Below, in pieces: positions 27,153-35,768 of a stretch of 64,000 nucleotides of DNA (the stretch's first letter is position 1; the number at the start of each line of letters is the position of its first letter). The position numbers were made by a program, and so were the translations under genes. This DNA is from Phycisphaerales bacterium (GTDB lineage: Bacteria; Planctomycetota; Phycisphaerae; Phycisphaerales; SM1A02), in contig JAQWPT010000011.1 of NCBI GenBank assembly GCA_029245245.1, positions 231,874 to 295,873 on the forward strand. Reading direction: 5' to 3'. The notes beneath the pieces were generated by a model, which did no database searches, was not told the DNA's origin, and was given only the letters and a program-made list of their open reading frames with translations.

Positions 27153-28526
27153 ATGACACGTGCTCTCGCTGTTCTCCTGATGCTGCTGTGCTGCACGCCT
27201 GTTGTCGTGCACGCGCAGGCGGTCACCCTTGTGGGGCCGAGCGACGTCGTGGCCGAGGACGTGCCCGACGACGTGGGCCAGCAGATCACGGTGAAATGGA
27301 ACCTGTCACCCCAGGACCGTGCCCAGGCCAGTGGGGCTCGACCTGTCAACGGGTACGCCATCTATCGCAAGGTGGTCCAGACGGCCGAAGGACTTGAGAG
27401 CGGCGCCGAGACGGCTGCGGGTCCGGGTGAACTGGCCTTTGCCGACGACTTCGACTACGAGGCCAACCAGCCGGTGGGAACCGTGCCCTACTCGGTCAAC
27501 CAGTTTCTCGACGAGAACGTCGATGATGGAGTGACCTACATGTACGCGGTGGCGTCCACTGGGCCCGGCGGGACCTACTCGCCGCTCTCCGTTGCGGACA
27601 TGCCCGTGACCGCCAGGATGGAGTACATCAACGAGGGCAAGCTCTGGTTCCTGATCATCATGATGATCATCAGCGTGGTCATCGTGTTCTTCGTCTTCTA
27701 CGCCAAGCATGGCGGCACCATCAAGGTTCGGCCGATCGCCGGTCTCGAGGCGGTGTCGGAAGCCGTGGGACGTGCCACGGAGATGGGCAAGCCGGTGCTC
27801 TTCGTGCCCGGCATCCTCGACATCAACGACATCCAGACCGTGGCTGGCATCACGGTCCTGGCGAACGTGGCTCGCACCGCGGCCCAGTACGACGCCCAGT
27901 TGAAGGTTCCGACCGCCAGATCGCTGGTCATGACGACCGCCCGCGAGACGGTGCAGGCCGCCTACCTCGGCGAAGGTCGACCCGATGCCTACAACGAGGA
28001 CAACATCTACTACCTGACCGACGAGCAGTTCGGCTACACGGCCGGCGTGCAGGGTGTCATGGTTCGCGAGAAACCGGCGGCGTGCTTCTACATGGGAGCC
28101 TTCTACGCCGAGTCGCTGATCCTTGCCGAGACCGCCAACTCGATCGGGGCCATCCAGGTCGCCGGTACGGCCATGCCGTCGCAGTTGCCGTTCTTCGTGG
28201 CCGCCTGCGACTACACGCTCATCGGCGAGGAGTTCTTCGCCGCATCGGCCTACCTGTCCAACGATCCCGAGCAGTTGGGATCACTCAAGGGGCAGGACCT
28301 GGGCAAGATCATCGCTGCCTTCCTGCTGGTGCTGGGCTGCCTGCTGGCCACCCTGGCCGCGGTCCTTCCCAATGCCAAGCCACTGCGTATCGCGGACCTC
28401 TACATCACCAACAACGTCCTGGGTGAGGACGGCCTGGTCCCCGATTCCGAGAAGATTGCCAACCTCGATCTACTGATGGAACGTGATCAGGATGCTCAGC
28501 CCGCCATTGATGAGGGAGCCAACTGA
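27153..28526 (+). CDS. DUF6754-type membrane protein with N-terminal Fn3-like domain
   Basis: The 457-residue protein starts with a signal peptide (about 1-22, ending VVHAQA). An extracytoplasmic fibronectin-III-like domain follows (about 24-150; ITVKWNLSP, NGYAIYRKV, VTYMYAVAST), then a membrane helix (164-184), a conserved alpha/beta region (about 190-385; GKPVLFVPGILDINDIQTVA, CFYMGAFYAESLILAETAN, SQLPFFVAACDYTLIGEEFF) and a second helix near 398-418. The central region matches my memory of DUF6754, an uncharacterised domain found beside GlmL-type ATPases in other phyla. GAGGAG precedes the ATG. It ends on the start of the next gene (TGATG). Confidence 0.7.
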   Translation: MTRALAVLLMLLCCTPVVVHAQAVTLVGPSDVVAEDVPDDVGQQITVKWNLSPQDRAQASGARPVNGYAIYRKVVQTAEGLESGAETAAGPGELAFADDFDYEANQPVGTVPYSVNQFLDENVDDGVTYMYAVASTGPGGTYSPLSVADMPVTARMEYINEGKLWFLIIMMIISVVIVFFVFYAKHGGTIKVRPIAGLEAVSEAVGRATEMGKPVLFVPGILDINDIQTVAGITVLANVARTAAQYDAQLKVPTARSLVMTTARETVQAAYLGEGRPDAYNEDNIYYLTDEQFGYTAGVQGVMVREKPAACFYMGAFYAESLILAETANSIGAIQVAGTAMPSQLPFFVAACDYTLIGEEFFAASAYLSNDPEQLGSLKGQDLGKIIAAFLLVLGCLLATLAAVLPNAKPLRIADLYITNNVLGEDGLVPDSEKIANLDLLMERDQDAQPAIDEGAN

Positions 28527-29419
28527 TGCTTGCCAAGCGGACGATTCCCCTCATCATCGCGGCACTGATCGGCTTCCTGCTGATCGCGACCTACTTCATT
28601 CCATATACGGAACAGTGGGGCGCCACTGCGATGGAGATGTTCATCATCCTCGCCGCGGCGGCGATGGTGCTCGGTGCGGGCAACCTGATCATGCTCAACC
28701 TGGCGAAGATCTCCAACAAGCAGCCGGGATGGGCCTACGGGGCCATCACGCTGTTGGCCTTCTTCATCACCCTGTGCGTGGGCATCTTCAAGATCGGGGC
28801 ACTGCCCACCGTGACGTCACCGGACAACTCCTGGGCCGCACCACTGGTCTCCCAGGAAGGGGTTCCCTTCTGGTGGATCTACTCCTTCGTGTACAAGCCG
28901 CTGACGGCGACCATGTTCGCGATGCTCGCGTTCTACATCGCATCCGCAGCCTTCCGGGCGTTCCGAGCCAAGAACCTCGAGGCGTTTCTGCTCCTGTTCA
29001 CGGCGTTCATCGTGCTGCTGGGGCAGATCTATGCCGGCGAGTGGCTGACGAGTTTCCTCCCGGACCTGTCGTCGTACGTGGCCTCGTTCCCCGAGGCGAG
29101 CCAGGCCTTCGTGCAGTCGATCGGGACCCAGGTTGAGTATGGAAACGCCTTCACTTCGCTGACCTGGCAGGGGGTCACGGTGCAAGACATGACCATGGAG
29201 CAGCAGCTGCTGGCCGCCCAGGTGTCCGATCACCTCAATGGGTGGTGGTACCAGTTCGTCAACGGTCTGAAACTGGAGAACCTGACGCAGATGATTCACG
29301 ACGTTCCCCAGAAGGCCGGCAACCGCGCCATCATGATCGGCATTGCACTGGGCATTGTTTCCACGTCGCTGAAGGTGCTGCTCGGCATCGACCGCTCGTA
29401 CCTTGGATCGGAGGATTGA
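28526..29419 (+). CDS. polytopic membrane protein of the GlmL/DUF6754 operon
   Basis: A 297-residue protein with six likely membrane helices (about 7-27, 35-57, 68-90, 123-145, 150-170 and 269-290). A soluble region of about 95 residues lies between the last two (TEQWGATAMEM is in the first loop). I recognise no transporter or enzyme signature. Its start overlaps the preceding stop by one base, and GGGAG seven bases upstream serves it. It probably forms a membrane complex with the DUF6754 protein. Confidence 0.65.
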   Translation: MLAKRTIPLIIAALIGFLLIATYFIPYTEQWGATAMEMFIILAAAAMVLGAGNLIMLNLAKISNKQPGWAYGAITLLAFFITLCVGIFKIGALPTVTSPDNSWAAPLVSQEGVPFWWIYSFVYKPLTATMFAMLAFYIASAAFRAFRAKNLEAFLLLFTAFIVLLGQIYAGEWLTSFLPDLSSYVASFPEASQAFVQSIGTQVEYGNAFTSLTWQGVTVQDMTMEQQLLAAQVSDHLNGWWYQFVNGLKLENLTQMIHDVPQKAGNRAIMIGIALGIVSTSLKVLLGIDRSYLGSED

Positions 29420-29422
29420 CCC

Positions 29423-30289
29423 ATGGTGAACTTCCTCCGCAATCTCGACCGTCGTTGGATCTTCCTGCTCATGGGCGTCTGTGTCGCCGTGCCGATCCTG
29501 CTGCGGTTCCTTCCGCCCAACAGCGCGACCCAGATGGACCGGAGCGTCTTCAACGCGATCGAGGACCTGCCCGACGGGTCCCGCATCCTGGTGTCCTTCG
29601 ACTTCGACCCCGGCTCGCAGGGTGAACTGCTTCCGATGGCGATGTCATTCACGCGACATTGCGGCTTCAAGCGGCACAAGGTCTACTTCATGTGCCTCTG
29701 GCCGCTGGGCGAACCGTTCATCGAGGACGCCATGAAGATCCTTGACACGGAGTTCGAGGGGCTCGAGTACGGGACCGACTACATGTCCTTCGGGTACAAG
29801 CCCGGCGGCGAGGCGGTCATCAAGAACATCATCGTCGATTGGAAGAAGTTGTTCATCACCGACTCGCGAAAGCAGTCGCTTGAGGACATCCCCATGACGG
29901 CCAACATCAAGTCCGCCAAGGCGATGGACCTCGTCGTCAACGTGTGCGCGGGTGACCCTGGAGCCAAGCAGTGGGTCCAGTACGCCGCGACTCCGGCTGG
30001 ACTGCCCATGGTCGCCGGGTGCACCGGCGTGCAGGCTCCATTGCTGTATCCCTACATCCCGGATCCGATGGCCGGCCTTCTGGCAGCCATCAAGGGCGCC
30101 GCTGGATACGAGCAGATCATGATCGAGGAGTATCCCATCCTCGAGGACTTCAAGTCCGCTCGGTTCTCGTCCACCGCCGCCTTCCAGCGGATGGGGCCCC
30201 AGTTCGTCGCCCATCTGCTCATGCTGGTGCTGATCCTGCTGGGCAACTTCATCTTCTTCCTTGATCGCAAGCGAGGTGGCACCCGATGA
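29423..30289 (+). CDS. membrane-anchored protein of the GlmL/DUF6754 operon
   Basis: The 288-residue protein has one membrane helix at each end (about 12-30 and 262-282) with a single soluble alpha/beta domain between them. That domain begins VFNAIEDLPDGSRILVSFDF and includes HKVYFMCLWPLGEPFIEDAM and AAIKGAAGYEQIMIEEYPIL. The layout looks like an extracytoplasmic or cytoplasmic sensor/effector domain held at both ends in the membrane. No catalytic motif is recognised. GGAGG eight bases before the ATG supports the start; the stop overlaps the next ATG. Confidence 0.65.
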   Translation: MVNFLRNLDRRWIFLLMGVCVAVPILLRFLPPNSATQMDRSVFNAIEDLPDGSRILVSFDFDPGSQGELLPMAMSFTRHCGFKRHKVYFMCLWPLGEPFIEDAMKILDTEFEGLEYGTDYMSFGYKPGGEAVIKNIIVDWKKLFITDSRKQSLEDIPMTANIKSAKAMDLVVNVCAGDPGAKQWVQYAATPAGLPMVAGCTGVQAPLLYPYIPDPMAGLLAAIKGAAGYEQIMIEEYPILEDFKSARFSSTAAFQRMGPQFVAHLLMLVLILLGNFIFFLDRKRGGTR

Positions 30290-31551
30290 CCGATCAAGCC
30301 CACACCCCGGTTCCCGAAGGCACCTCCGCCGGCAAGATCGGCTGGATCGTCGTGGTCGCTCTCATGGTGATCGGCATGTTCGTCGCCTCCCTGTTGCTTG
30401 ACGCCGGCAAGGTGTACACGGTTTCCTCCGAGCAGAGTTGGACCGAATACGAATCCGAACTGGCCGACATCGACCTGTGGATGGTCGAGAACAGCAGCGG
30501 TGCCCGGCAACTGGAACACTACGGTGCCCAGGCCGGCGACACCCGGACGATCGCCACTCGGGCGGACAATGCTGCGTTCATCAAGGAGACCACTGCGGCT
30601 TCCTATACGAACCCGGTTCGCGCGTTCGTGGTCAAGGAACACAAGCGAGGCAAGTCGGTGGATCTGGTTCAGTACACCGGAGCCGTCGTGTTCACGGGCT
30701 GGTTGCCGACCGGTGATTCGCCAGCAGAGTCCAGTGTCAAGAGCCTGATGGGTGCTCCGATGAGCGTGTACCAGTGGAAGCCCACCGGAAACGTCTCGAA
30801 CTGGATGACGACCGAGAGCATCCCGTACAACGTTCCCGAGGCGAGTCGTCCCGCGGGAGCCACCGCCTCCACGAGTCGGACGATCGGCATCTGGCTGTCC
30901 GCGATTCTGACGCTCTGCATCATGTCGTTCCTCTTCGGTGACAACCCGTTCTACAAGACGGCCGAAGCGATCGTGGTGGGCACATCCGCTGGATACTGGA
31001 TGGCCTATTCCTTCTACACCGGCATCGTCGACCAGCTGATGATCAACCTGTTTCCGGATCTCGTTCGTGACTGGACGACGCCTGGGCTTCCCTGGTCCTA
31101 CATGTGGGACTGGGTCTATGTCATTCCCGCGATCCTCGGCGTCATGCTCGTCTGTCGATTGCTGCCCAAGGGCGGCTGGATCGCGCGTTGGCCGCTGGCG
31201 TTCATCATCGGCGCAACGGCCGGGTTCCGTCTCACGTCGCACCTGGAGTCCGACTTCCTGCTCCAGATCAAGCAGACAATCACCACGCTCTGGGCCGAGG
31301 ATGTCAATGGCAACTTTGATTTATGGGCCTCCGTCGGTGCAGTCACCATTCTCATCAGCGTGCTGCTGTGCCTGGTCTACTTCTTCTTCTCCCTTGAACA
31401 CAAGGGAACCGTCGGCAAGGTGGCTCGTGGTGGCATCTTTGTCCTGATGATCACCTTCGGCGCGGCCTTCGGCCTGACGGTGATGGGGCGGATCACGCTG
31501 TTGACGGAACGTTTCGACTTCCTCTTCAAGGACTGGCTGCACCTGATGTGA
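30286..31551 (+). CDS. large polytopic membrane protein of the GlmL/DUF6754 operon
   Basis: The 421-residue last gene of the operon has one N-terminal helix (about 18-38). A soluble domain of about 160 residues follows (SWTEYESELADIDLWMVENS), including a TGAVVFTGWLP strand pair. Six further helices lie between about 200 and 405. I do not recognise a transporter family. The ATGA overlap with the preceding gene makes co-translation likely. A weak hairpin with a short T-tract follows at about 31572-31604, and the rpmF promoter comes next, so the operon probably ends here. Confidence 0.65.
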   Translation: MTDQAHTPVPEGTSAGKIGWIVVVALMVIGMFVASLLLDAGKVYTVSSEQSWTEYESELADIDLWMVENSSGARQLEHYGAQAGDTRTIATRADNAAFIKETTAASYTNPVRAFVVKEHKRGKSVDLVQYTGAVVFTGWLPTGDSPAESSVKSLMGAPMSVYQWKPTGNVSNWMTTESIPYNVPEASRPAGATASTSRTIGIWLSAILTLCIMSFLFGDNPFYKTAEAIVVGTSAGYWMAYSFYTGIVDQLMINLFPDLVRDWTTPGLPWSYMWDWVYVIPAILGVMLVCRLLPKGGWIARWPLAFIIGATAGFRLTSHLESDFLLQIKQTITTLWAEDVNGNFDLWASVGAVTILISVLLCLVYFFFSLEHKGTVGKVARGGIFVLMITFGAAFGLTVMGRITLLTERFDFLFKDWLHLM

Positions 31552-31571
31552 TGAGAGGGAATTGGCTCTGA

Positions 31572-31604
31572 AGGGCCCCTGAGTGGGGTTCACAGCCCTG
31601 TTTG
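31572..31604 (+). terminator. weak terminator-like hairpin after the GlmL/DUF6754 operon
   Basis: AGGGC (31572-31576) can pair with GCCCT (31595-31599) around an inner CCC/GGG stem, followed by TGTTTG. The U-tract is poor. Confidence 0.3.
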
Positions 31605-31606
31605 CA

Positions 31607-31635
31607 TTGACACCGGGTGACGTGTTCCATACAGT
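31607..31635 (+). promoter_or_regulatory. rpmF-fab operon promoter
   Basis: A consensus TTGACA (31607-31612) and TACAGT (31630-31635) are separated by 17 bases. Transcription would start near 31642, giving a leader of about 55 bases that contains a small CCGC-CGAA-GCGG hairpin. Confidence 0.7.
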
Positions 31636-31697
31636 GTCGAGTCCTCTTGGGTACCGCCGAAGCGGGCTTCAGGAGTTCCAACGTAGGAATCGAAACA

Positions 31698-31883
31698 ATG
31701 GCCGTACCAGCATTCAGGACATCACCGAGCCGCAAGCGCAAGCGTCGTTCTCACCACGCTCTGCAGCGGTCACTCATGTCGAGTTGTCCGTCCTGTGGCA
31801 GCAAGAAGCATCCTCACAGCGCCTGTCGCGAGTGTGGATACGTGCGGCCCGGCCTGTCGATCCGCGCATCTGGAATCGAGTAA
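31698..31883 (+). CDS. rpmF: 50S ribosomal protein L32
   Basis: The 61-residue product starts MAVPAFRTSPSRKRKRRSHH and carries a CPSCG...CRECG zinc ribbon, as expected for L32. AGGA nine bases before the ATG fixes the start. It lies three bases before plsX, reproducing the widespread rpmF-plsX-fab gene order that ties ribosome and lipid synthesis. A conventional promoter is found just upstream. Confidence 0.95.
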   Translation: MAVPAFRTSPSRKRKRRSHHALQRSLMSSCPSCGSKKHPHSACRECGYVRPGLSIRASGIE

Positions 31884-31886
31884 TCA

Positions 31887-32903
31887 ATGCGAATTGGTCT
31901 GGACGTCATGGGTGGCGACCTGGCACCTGATCCCATCCTTGAGGGTGGGTTCGATGCCCTTTCACTGCTTGATGCAGACGATCGACTCGTATTCTTCGGT
32001 GATGAGGCCGTGATGCAGGCGGGCATGCAGTCCGCGGGCATTGACGACCATCGCATCGAACTCGTGCATTCGACCGAGTTGATCGGCATGGACGAATCGC
32101 CGGTGGAAGCGGTTCGAACCAAGAACGACAGTTCGATGGTCCAACTCTGCCGCATGGCATCACGCAAGGCAGGGGACCAGCGGCTTGATGCCGTGATCTC
32201 CGCCGGCAACACCGGCGCCTTCGTGGCTGCCGCCCAGATGCACATGCGCCGCCTTCCCAATGTCTCCCGCCCGGGGATCGCCGCCGTGATGCCCACCTTC
32301 GGTGGACCGGTGGTCTTCATGGACGTGGGGGCCAACATCGATCCAAAGCCTTCGCACCTGCACCAGTACGGAATCATGGGCTCGATCTACGCCCGCGACC
32401 TGCTGGGCATCGAGAATCCGCGGGTGGCACTGATGAACGTCGGTGGGGAAGAGGCCAAGGGCACCGAACAGCTCAAGGCGGCACGGGACCTCCTCAGGGA
32501 CACGGAACACATCAACTTCATCGGATACGTCGAGGGTCGGGCCGTCTTCGACGGAGCAGCCGACGTTGTCATCACCGATGGAGTGACGGGCAACGTGGTG
32601 ATCAAACTCAGCGAGGGACTCTCCAGCGGAATCTTTCGAATGATCAAGCGGGAGATCGATGGGATCGATCCTTCCCTGGCCGGGCAATTCGAGCCTATCG
32701 TCAGGAAACTCTACGCCGCGTATGATTACCACGAGTACGGAGGTGCGCCCCTTCTGGGGGTCAACGGCCTCTGCCTGATCTGCCACGGTTCGAGCCAGGC
32801 TCGGACCATCACCAATGCGATTCGTCGAGCCCACATGTACGTCAATGCCCGGGTCAACGAATCCATCTCCGACCTGGTCGGTGCCGTGGAAGTGGAATCC
32901 TGA
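31887..32903 (+). CDS. plsX: phosphate acyltransferase PlsX
   Basis: PlsX converts acyl-ACP to acyl-phosphate for phospholipid synthesis. The 338-residue product opens RIGLDVMGGDLAPDPILEG and has DAVISAGNTGAFVAAAQMHM, VFMDVGANIDPKP and FDGAADVVITDGVTGNVVIK, all typical. Its start is three bases after the rpmF stop and it overlaps fabH by one base (TGATG). Length and motifs are normal. Confidence 0.96.
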   Translation: MRIGLDVMGGDLAPDPILEGGFDALSLLDADDRLVFFGDEAVMQAGMQSAGIDDHRIELVHSTELIGMDESPVEAVRTKNDSSMVQLCRMASRKAGDQRLDAVISAGNTGAFVAAAQMHMRRLPNVSRPGIAAVMPTFGGPVVFMDVGANIDPKPSHLHQYGIMGSIYARDLLGIENPRVALMNVGGEEAKGTEQLKAARDLLRDTEHINFIGYVEGRAVFDGAADVVITDGVTGNVVIKLSEGLSSGIFRMIKREIDGIDPSLAGQFEPIVRKLYAAYDYHEYGGAPLLGVNGLCLICHGSSQARTITNAIRRAHMYVNARVNESISDLVGAVEVES

Positions 32904-33910
32904 TGACCCACACTACCCCCTTCGGGGTTCGACTCGCCGGAACCGGATCAGCGTTGCCGACTCGTGTGCTCACCAATGCCGATTTCGAAGGCATGGTCGA
33001 CACCACAAGCGAGTGGATCGTCAAGCGAACCGGGGTGCATCAACGCCAGATACTCGATGAGTCCAAGGGGGAGTGCGCCTTCGAACTGGAGCGACTGGCG
33101 ATCACCCGGGCGATGGAAGCCGCCGGCATCGAAGGATCCGATCTGGACCTGCTGATCGTCGGTTCGTTGACTTCGGAGATGCGATGCCCGTCCAATGCGT
33201 GTCGCCTGGTGGAGGCCATCGGGGCCCAGCCGGCGGGAGCCTTCGATCTCAATGCCGCGTGCTGTGGCTTCGTCTATTCCCTGAACGTCGCTGATTCACT
33301 GATCCGCTCCGGGCGGCATCGGGCCATCGGTGTCATCGGGTGTGATGCCTTGAGTCCCTTCCTCGACTACGAGGAGCGGACGGTCTCCATCCTCTTCGGC
33401 GATGCGGCCGGTGCCGTGGTGCTTGTGCGTGATGACGAGCATCCTGAGCGAGGCTGCATCTACCAGAAGATCGAGTCCGATGGCCGGGGGTGGGAAAACC
33501 TCTACATGCCCTCCAGGGAAAGCGACGTCCCCCCCAATGCGCCGCATTCGGACGTTCGAGTCGGGTGCCTGCGGATGAACGGTCGGGAGGTCTACAAGTT
33601 CGCGGTTACCAAGTTCCAGCAGGTCATCGAGGACGCGCTGGAGCAGACGGGGCTTGCCGTCGATGACGTGGCCCAGTTCGTCTGTCACCAGTCGAACATC
33701 CGCATCATCGAGTCGGCCAAGGCGAAGATCGGTCTTCCCGATGAGAAGGTCTACATCAACATCGATCGATGCGGGAACTCCTCGGCGGGATCGGTGGGAC
33801 TCTGTCTTGACGAGTTGGTTCGAGCCGGACGCATCACGAGTGGTGATACGGTGGTGTTCGTCGCCTTCGGCGCCGGCCTGACCTGGGCCAGCAGCGTCTG
33901 GCGGGTCTGA
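32903..33910 (+). CDS. fabH: 3-oxoacyl-ACP synthase III
   Basis: FabH condenses acetyl-CoA with malonyl-ACP to start fatty acid synthesis. The 335-residue product has the N-terminal LPTRVLTNADFE, the nucleophile Cys120 in NAACCGF, the His in VCHQSNIRII and the Asn in GNSSAGSVGL. The residue after the catalytic Cys is a second Cys where Ala is usual. It is coupled to plsX by a one-base overlap. Confidence 0.95.
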   Translation: MTHTTPFGVRLAGTGSALPTRVLTNADFEGMVDTTSEWIVKRTGVHQRQILDESKGECAFELERLAITRAMEAAGIEGSDLDLLIVGSLTSEMRCPSNACRLVEAIGAQPAGAFDLNAACCGFVYSLNVADSLIRSGRHRAIGVIGCDALSPFLDYEERTVSILFGDAAGAVVLVRDDEHPERGCIYQKIESDGRGWENLYMPSRESDVPPNAPHSDVRVGCLRMNGREVYKFAVTKFQQVIEDALEQTGLAVDDVAQFVCHQSNIRIIESAKAKIGLPDEKVYINIDRCGNSSAGSVGLCLDELVRAGRITSGDTVVFVAFGAGLTWASSVWRV

Positions 33911-33922
33911 ACCCGGCCCTGC

Positions 33923-33928
33923 TATCAT
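33923..33928 (+). promoter_or_regulatory. TANNNT box before fabD
   Basis: TATCAT ends six bases before the fabD ATG, and no Shine-Dalgarno is present. It could give an internal leaderless start inside the fab operon. Confidence 0.35.
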
Positions 33929-33934
33929 TCGTTC

Positions 33935-34888
33935 ATGAACAACGCACACGCAATCATCTGTCCCGGCCAGGGCGCACAGGCCGTGGGCATGGGCAAGGTC
34001 TGGGCAGCATCTTCGGCAGCGGCTCGGGAGATCTTTTCTCGCGCCGATGCGGTGCTCGAGAACTCGCTGGGGGCCTCCCTCAGTGAACTCTGCTTCAATG
34101 GCCCGGCCGAACGCCTCAACCAGACCGATGCCAGCCAGCCGGCGATCTACGCCTGCTCGGTCGCGTGCCATGCCGGCCTCATCGAACAGGGTATGAACGT
34201 GGACGTCGGCGTGACTGCTGGTCTGTCGCTGGGTGAATACACGGCGCTGCATCTCGCGGGGACATTCACATTCGAGGATGGACTCCGCCTGGTGGCGGAC
34301 CGGGGACGACTGATGCAGGAGGCGGCGGAAGCCACTTCCGGTTCCATGGTTGCCCTGATGGGGGCTGACGAGTCGCAGGCCATCGAGTTCTGTCGAGCCG
34401 TGGTCGAGTCCTGTGGCGAAGGCCACGTGCTCGTACCGGCCAATTTCAATGCCCCGGGCCAGATCGTGCTTTCGGGAGACAGCGAAGCCTGCACGGCGGC
34501 CATCGAGCAATCTTCCGAGGCCGGGTTCAAGGCCAAGCAACTGGTCGTCGCCGGGGCATTCCATTCCAGCCTCATGGATTCAGCCGCCCAGGCCATGGCA
34601 AGCCGATTGGAGCAGGTCCCGTTCCAGCCCCCGGTCATGAAGGTCTGGAGCAATGTCACGGCCCAGGTCCATGATTCCAACGACACGGAACATATCAAGG
34701 CCCTGCTCGTCAAACAGATCACCCAGCCAGTACGATGGGCTCAATCCTGTGCCGCGATGATCAAGGACGGCGTGGGTGATTTTGATGAACTGGCCCCAGG
34801 AAAGGTCCTCAAGGGACTGATGCGACGGGTCGACCGCGAGGTCAAGGTGGAGACACATGATGAACCGAACACGGCTCCGACAGACTGA
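33935..34888 (+). CDS. fabD: malonyl-CoA:ACP transacylase
   Basis: FabD loads malonyl groups onto ACP. The 317-residue product opens AIICPGQGAQAVGMGK and has the Gln loop, the Arg/Asn regions and the His in AGAFHSSLM. The nucleophile elbow reads AGLSLGEYTAL: the Ser is kept but the usual His before it (GHSLGEY) is Leu. It follows fabH by 24 bases without a clear ribosome binding site and overlaps the next lipoprotein gene by 32 bases. Confidence 0.94.
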   Translation: MNNAHAIICPGQGAQAVGMGKVWAASSAAAREIFSRADAVLENSLGASLSELCFNGPAERLNQTDASQPAIYACSVACHAGLIEQGMNVDVGVTAGLSLGEYTALHLAGTFTFEDGLRLVADRGRLMQEAAEATSGSMVALMGADESQAIEFCRAVVESCGEGHVLVPANFNAPGQIVLSGDSEACTAAIEQSSEAGFKAKQLVVAGAFHSSLMDSAAQAMASRLEQVPFQPPVMKVWSNVTAQVHDSNDTEHIKALLVKQITQPVRWAQSCAAMIKDGVGDFDELAPGKVLKGLMRRVDREVKVETHDEPNTAPTD

Positions 34889-35684
34889 CTGGATCAACAA
34901 TGCCGCTGGCCTGCTCCTTGCAGGCTTGCTGGTCATGCTTCCGATGGGGCTGACCGGTTGTGGTGGTGAAGAGGAGAAGGTGACGGAGGCTGCTCCGCCC
35001 CCGGCCCCTCGCGCCCCGGCCCGCCCGCGGTGTGCCCTCGTCGATCTTCGTGAGGAACTCCAGGTCAGTGACAAGGTGGTGCTCACCGAGGCCGAGGCCC
35101 CGCCCGACTGCGACGAGCGCAGGAATCTGCTGGTGTTCTTCGATGCCTTCGTGAACGCCCAGCCCGACACCCTGCGAGAGATGATGAGTGCGCATGACAG
35201 CATGATGTTGGATGCGATGGTCAGCACGGATCAACTCGCCCCGGCTGCCGCACGGATCCGGGAAGTGACGCTCCAGACCGGTGTCAGCCCGGAGGGGCGT
35301 CCCTGTGTCCTGGCGATGTACCTGCTCGACGATGGCTACCAGGCCCAGTTGTGGTATTTCAAGGATGAGATGGGGCAATCGGCTTTCACCAGTGCCATCC
35401 AGCCTCCAGACGTGGTGGATCGACTCAGTGGCATCAACCTCGTTGATTCCTGGTTCACCGTGCTGCAGGAAGAACAGGACAGAGCGAACGAGTACGACGA
35501 TGAACTGGACGAGTTGACGGCCGAGGAGGGAGGCCGCAGCGGATCGGCCTCCGGAAGCACGGCTCCACCGTTGCCGTTGTCACCCTCCGGGCCTCCCGGG
35601 CCCCGTGGTCCGTCATCGCCAGGAGGGCCTTCGGGACCACAGTCACCTGGGCCTCGATCACCCGGAGGTCCCCCCGGGGGCTGA
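34857..35684 (+). CDS. lipoprotein with collagen-like C-terminal tail
   Basis: The 275-residue product has a lipoprotein signal ending LMPMGLTGCGG-like (lipobox LTGC near residue 35), a Pro/Ala linker and a soluble alpha/beta domain (about 60-220) that I do not recognise. The C-terminal 40 residues are Gly/Pro/Ser-rich with collagen-like triplets (SGPPGPRGPSSPGGPSGP). The gene overlaps fabD by 32 bases in another frame and sits between fabD and fabG, an unusual place for a lipoprotein. The tail could form a triple helix or an extended spacer at the cell surface. Confidence 0.75.
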   Translation: MMNRTRLRQTDWINNAAGLLLAGLLVMLPMGLTGCGGEEEKVTEAAPPPAPRAPARPRCALVDLREELQVSDKVVLTEAEAPPDCDERRNLLVFFDAFVNAQPDTLREMMSAHDSMMLDAMVSTDQLAPAAARIREVTLQTGVSPEGRPCVLAMYLLDDGYQAQLWYFKDEMGQSAFTSAIQPPDVVDRLSGINLVDSWFTVLQEEQDRANEYDDELDELTAEEGGRSGSASGSTAPPLPLSPSGPPGPRGPSSPGGPSGPQSPGPRSPGGPPGG

Positions 35685-35768
35685 TGCACGCGGGTACACT
35701 GTTGCTCATCGGTTCAGGGGATTCCTTCCCGGTCCTGTCCATCCAACTCCTGCCAACGGAGCAGTGCC

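Noticed and set aside
24002..27361. A very long minus-strand open frame (over 1,100 codons) opposite the GlmL and KOW genes
   Set aside because: Its translation is rich in His, Arg, Gly and Asp with no domain sense, and it is the antisense shadow of two clear genes in G+C-rich DNA.
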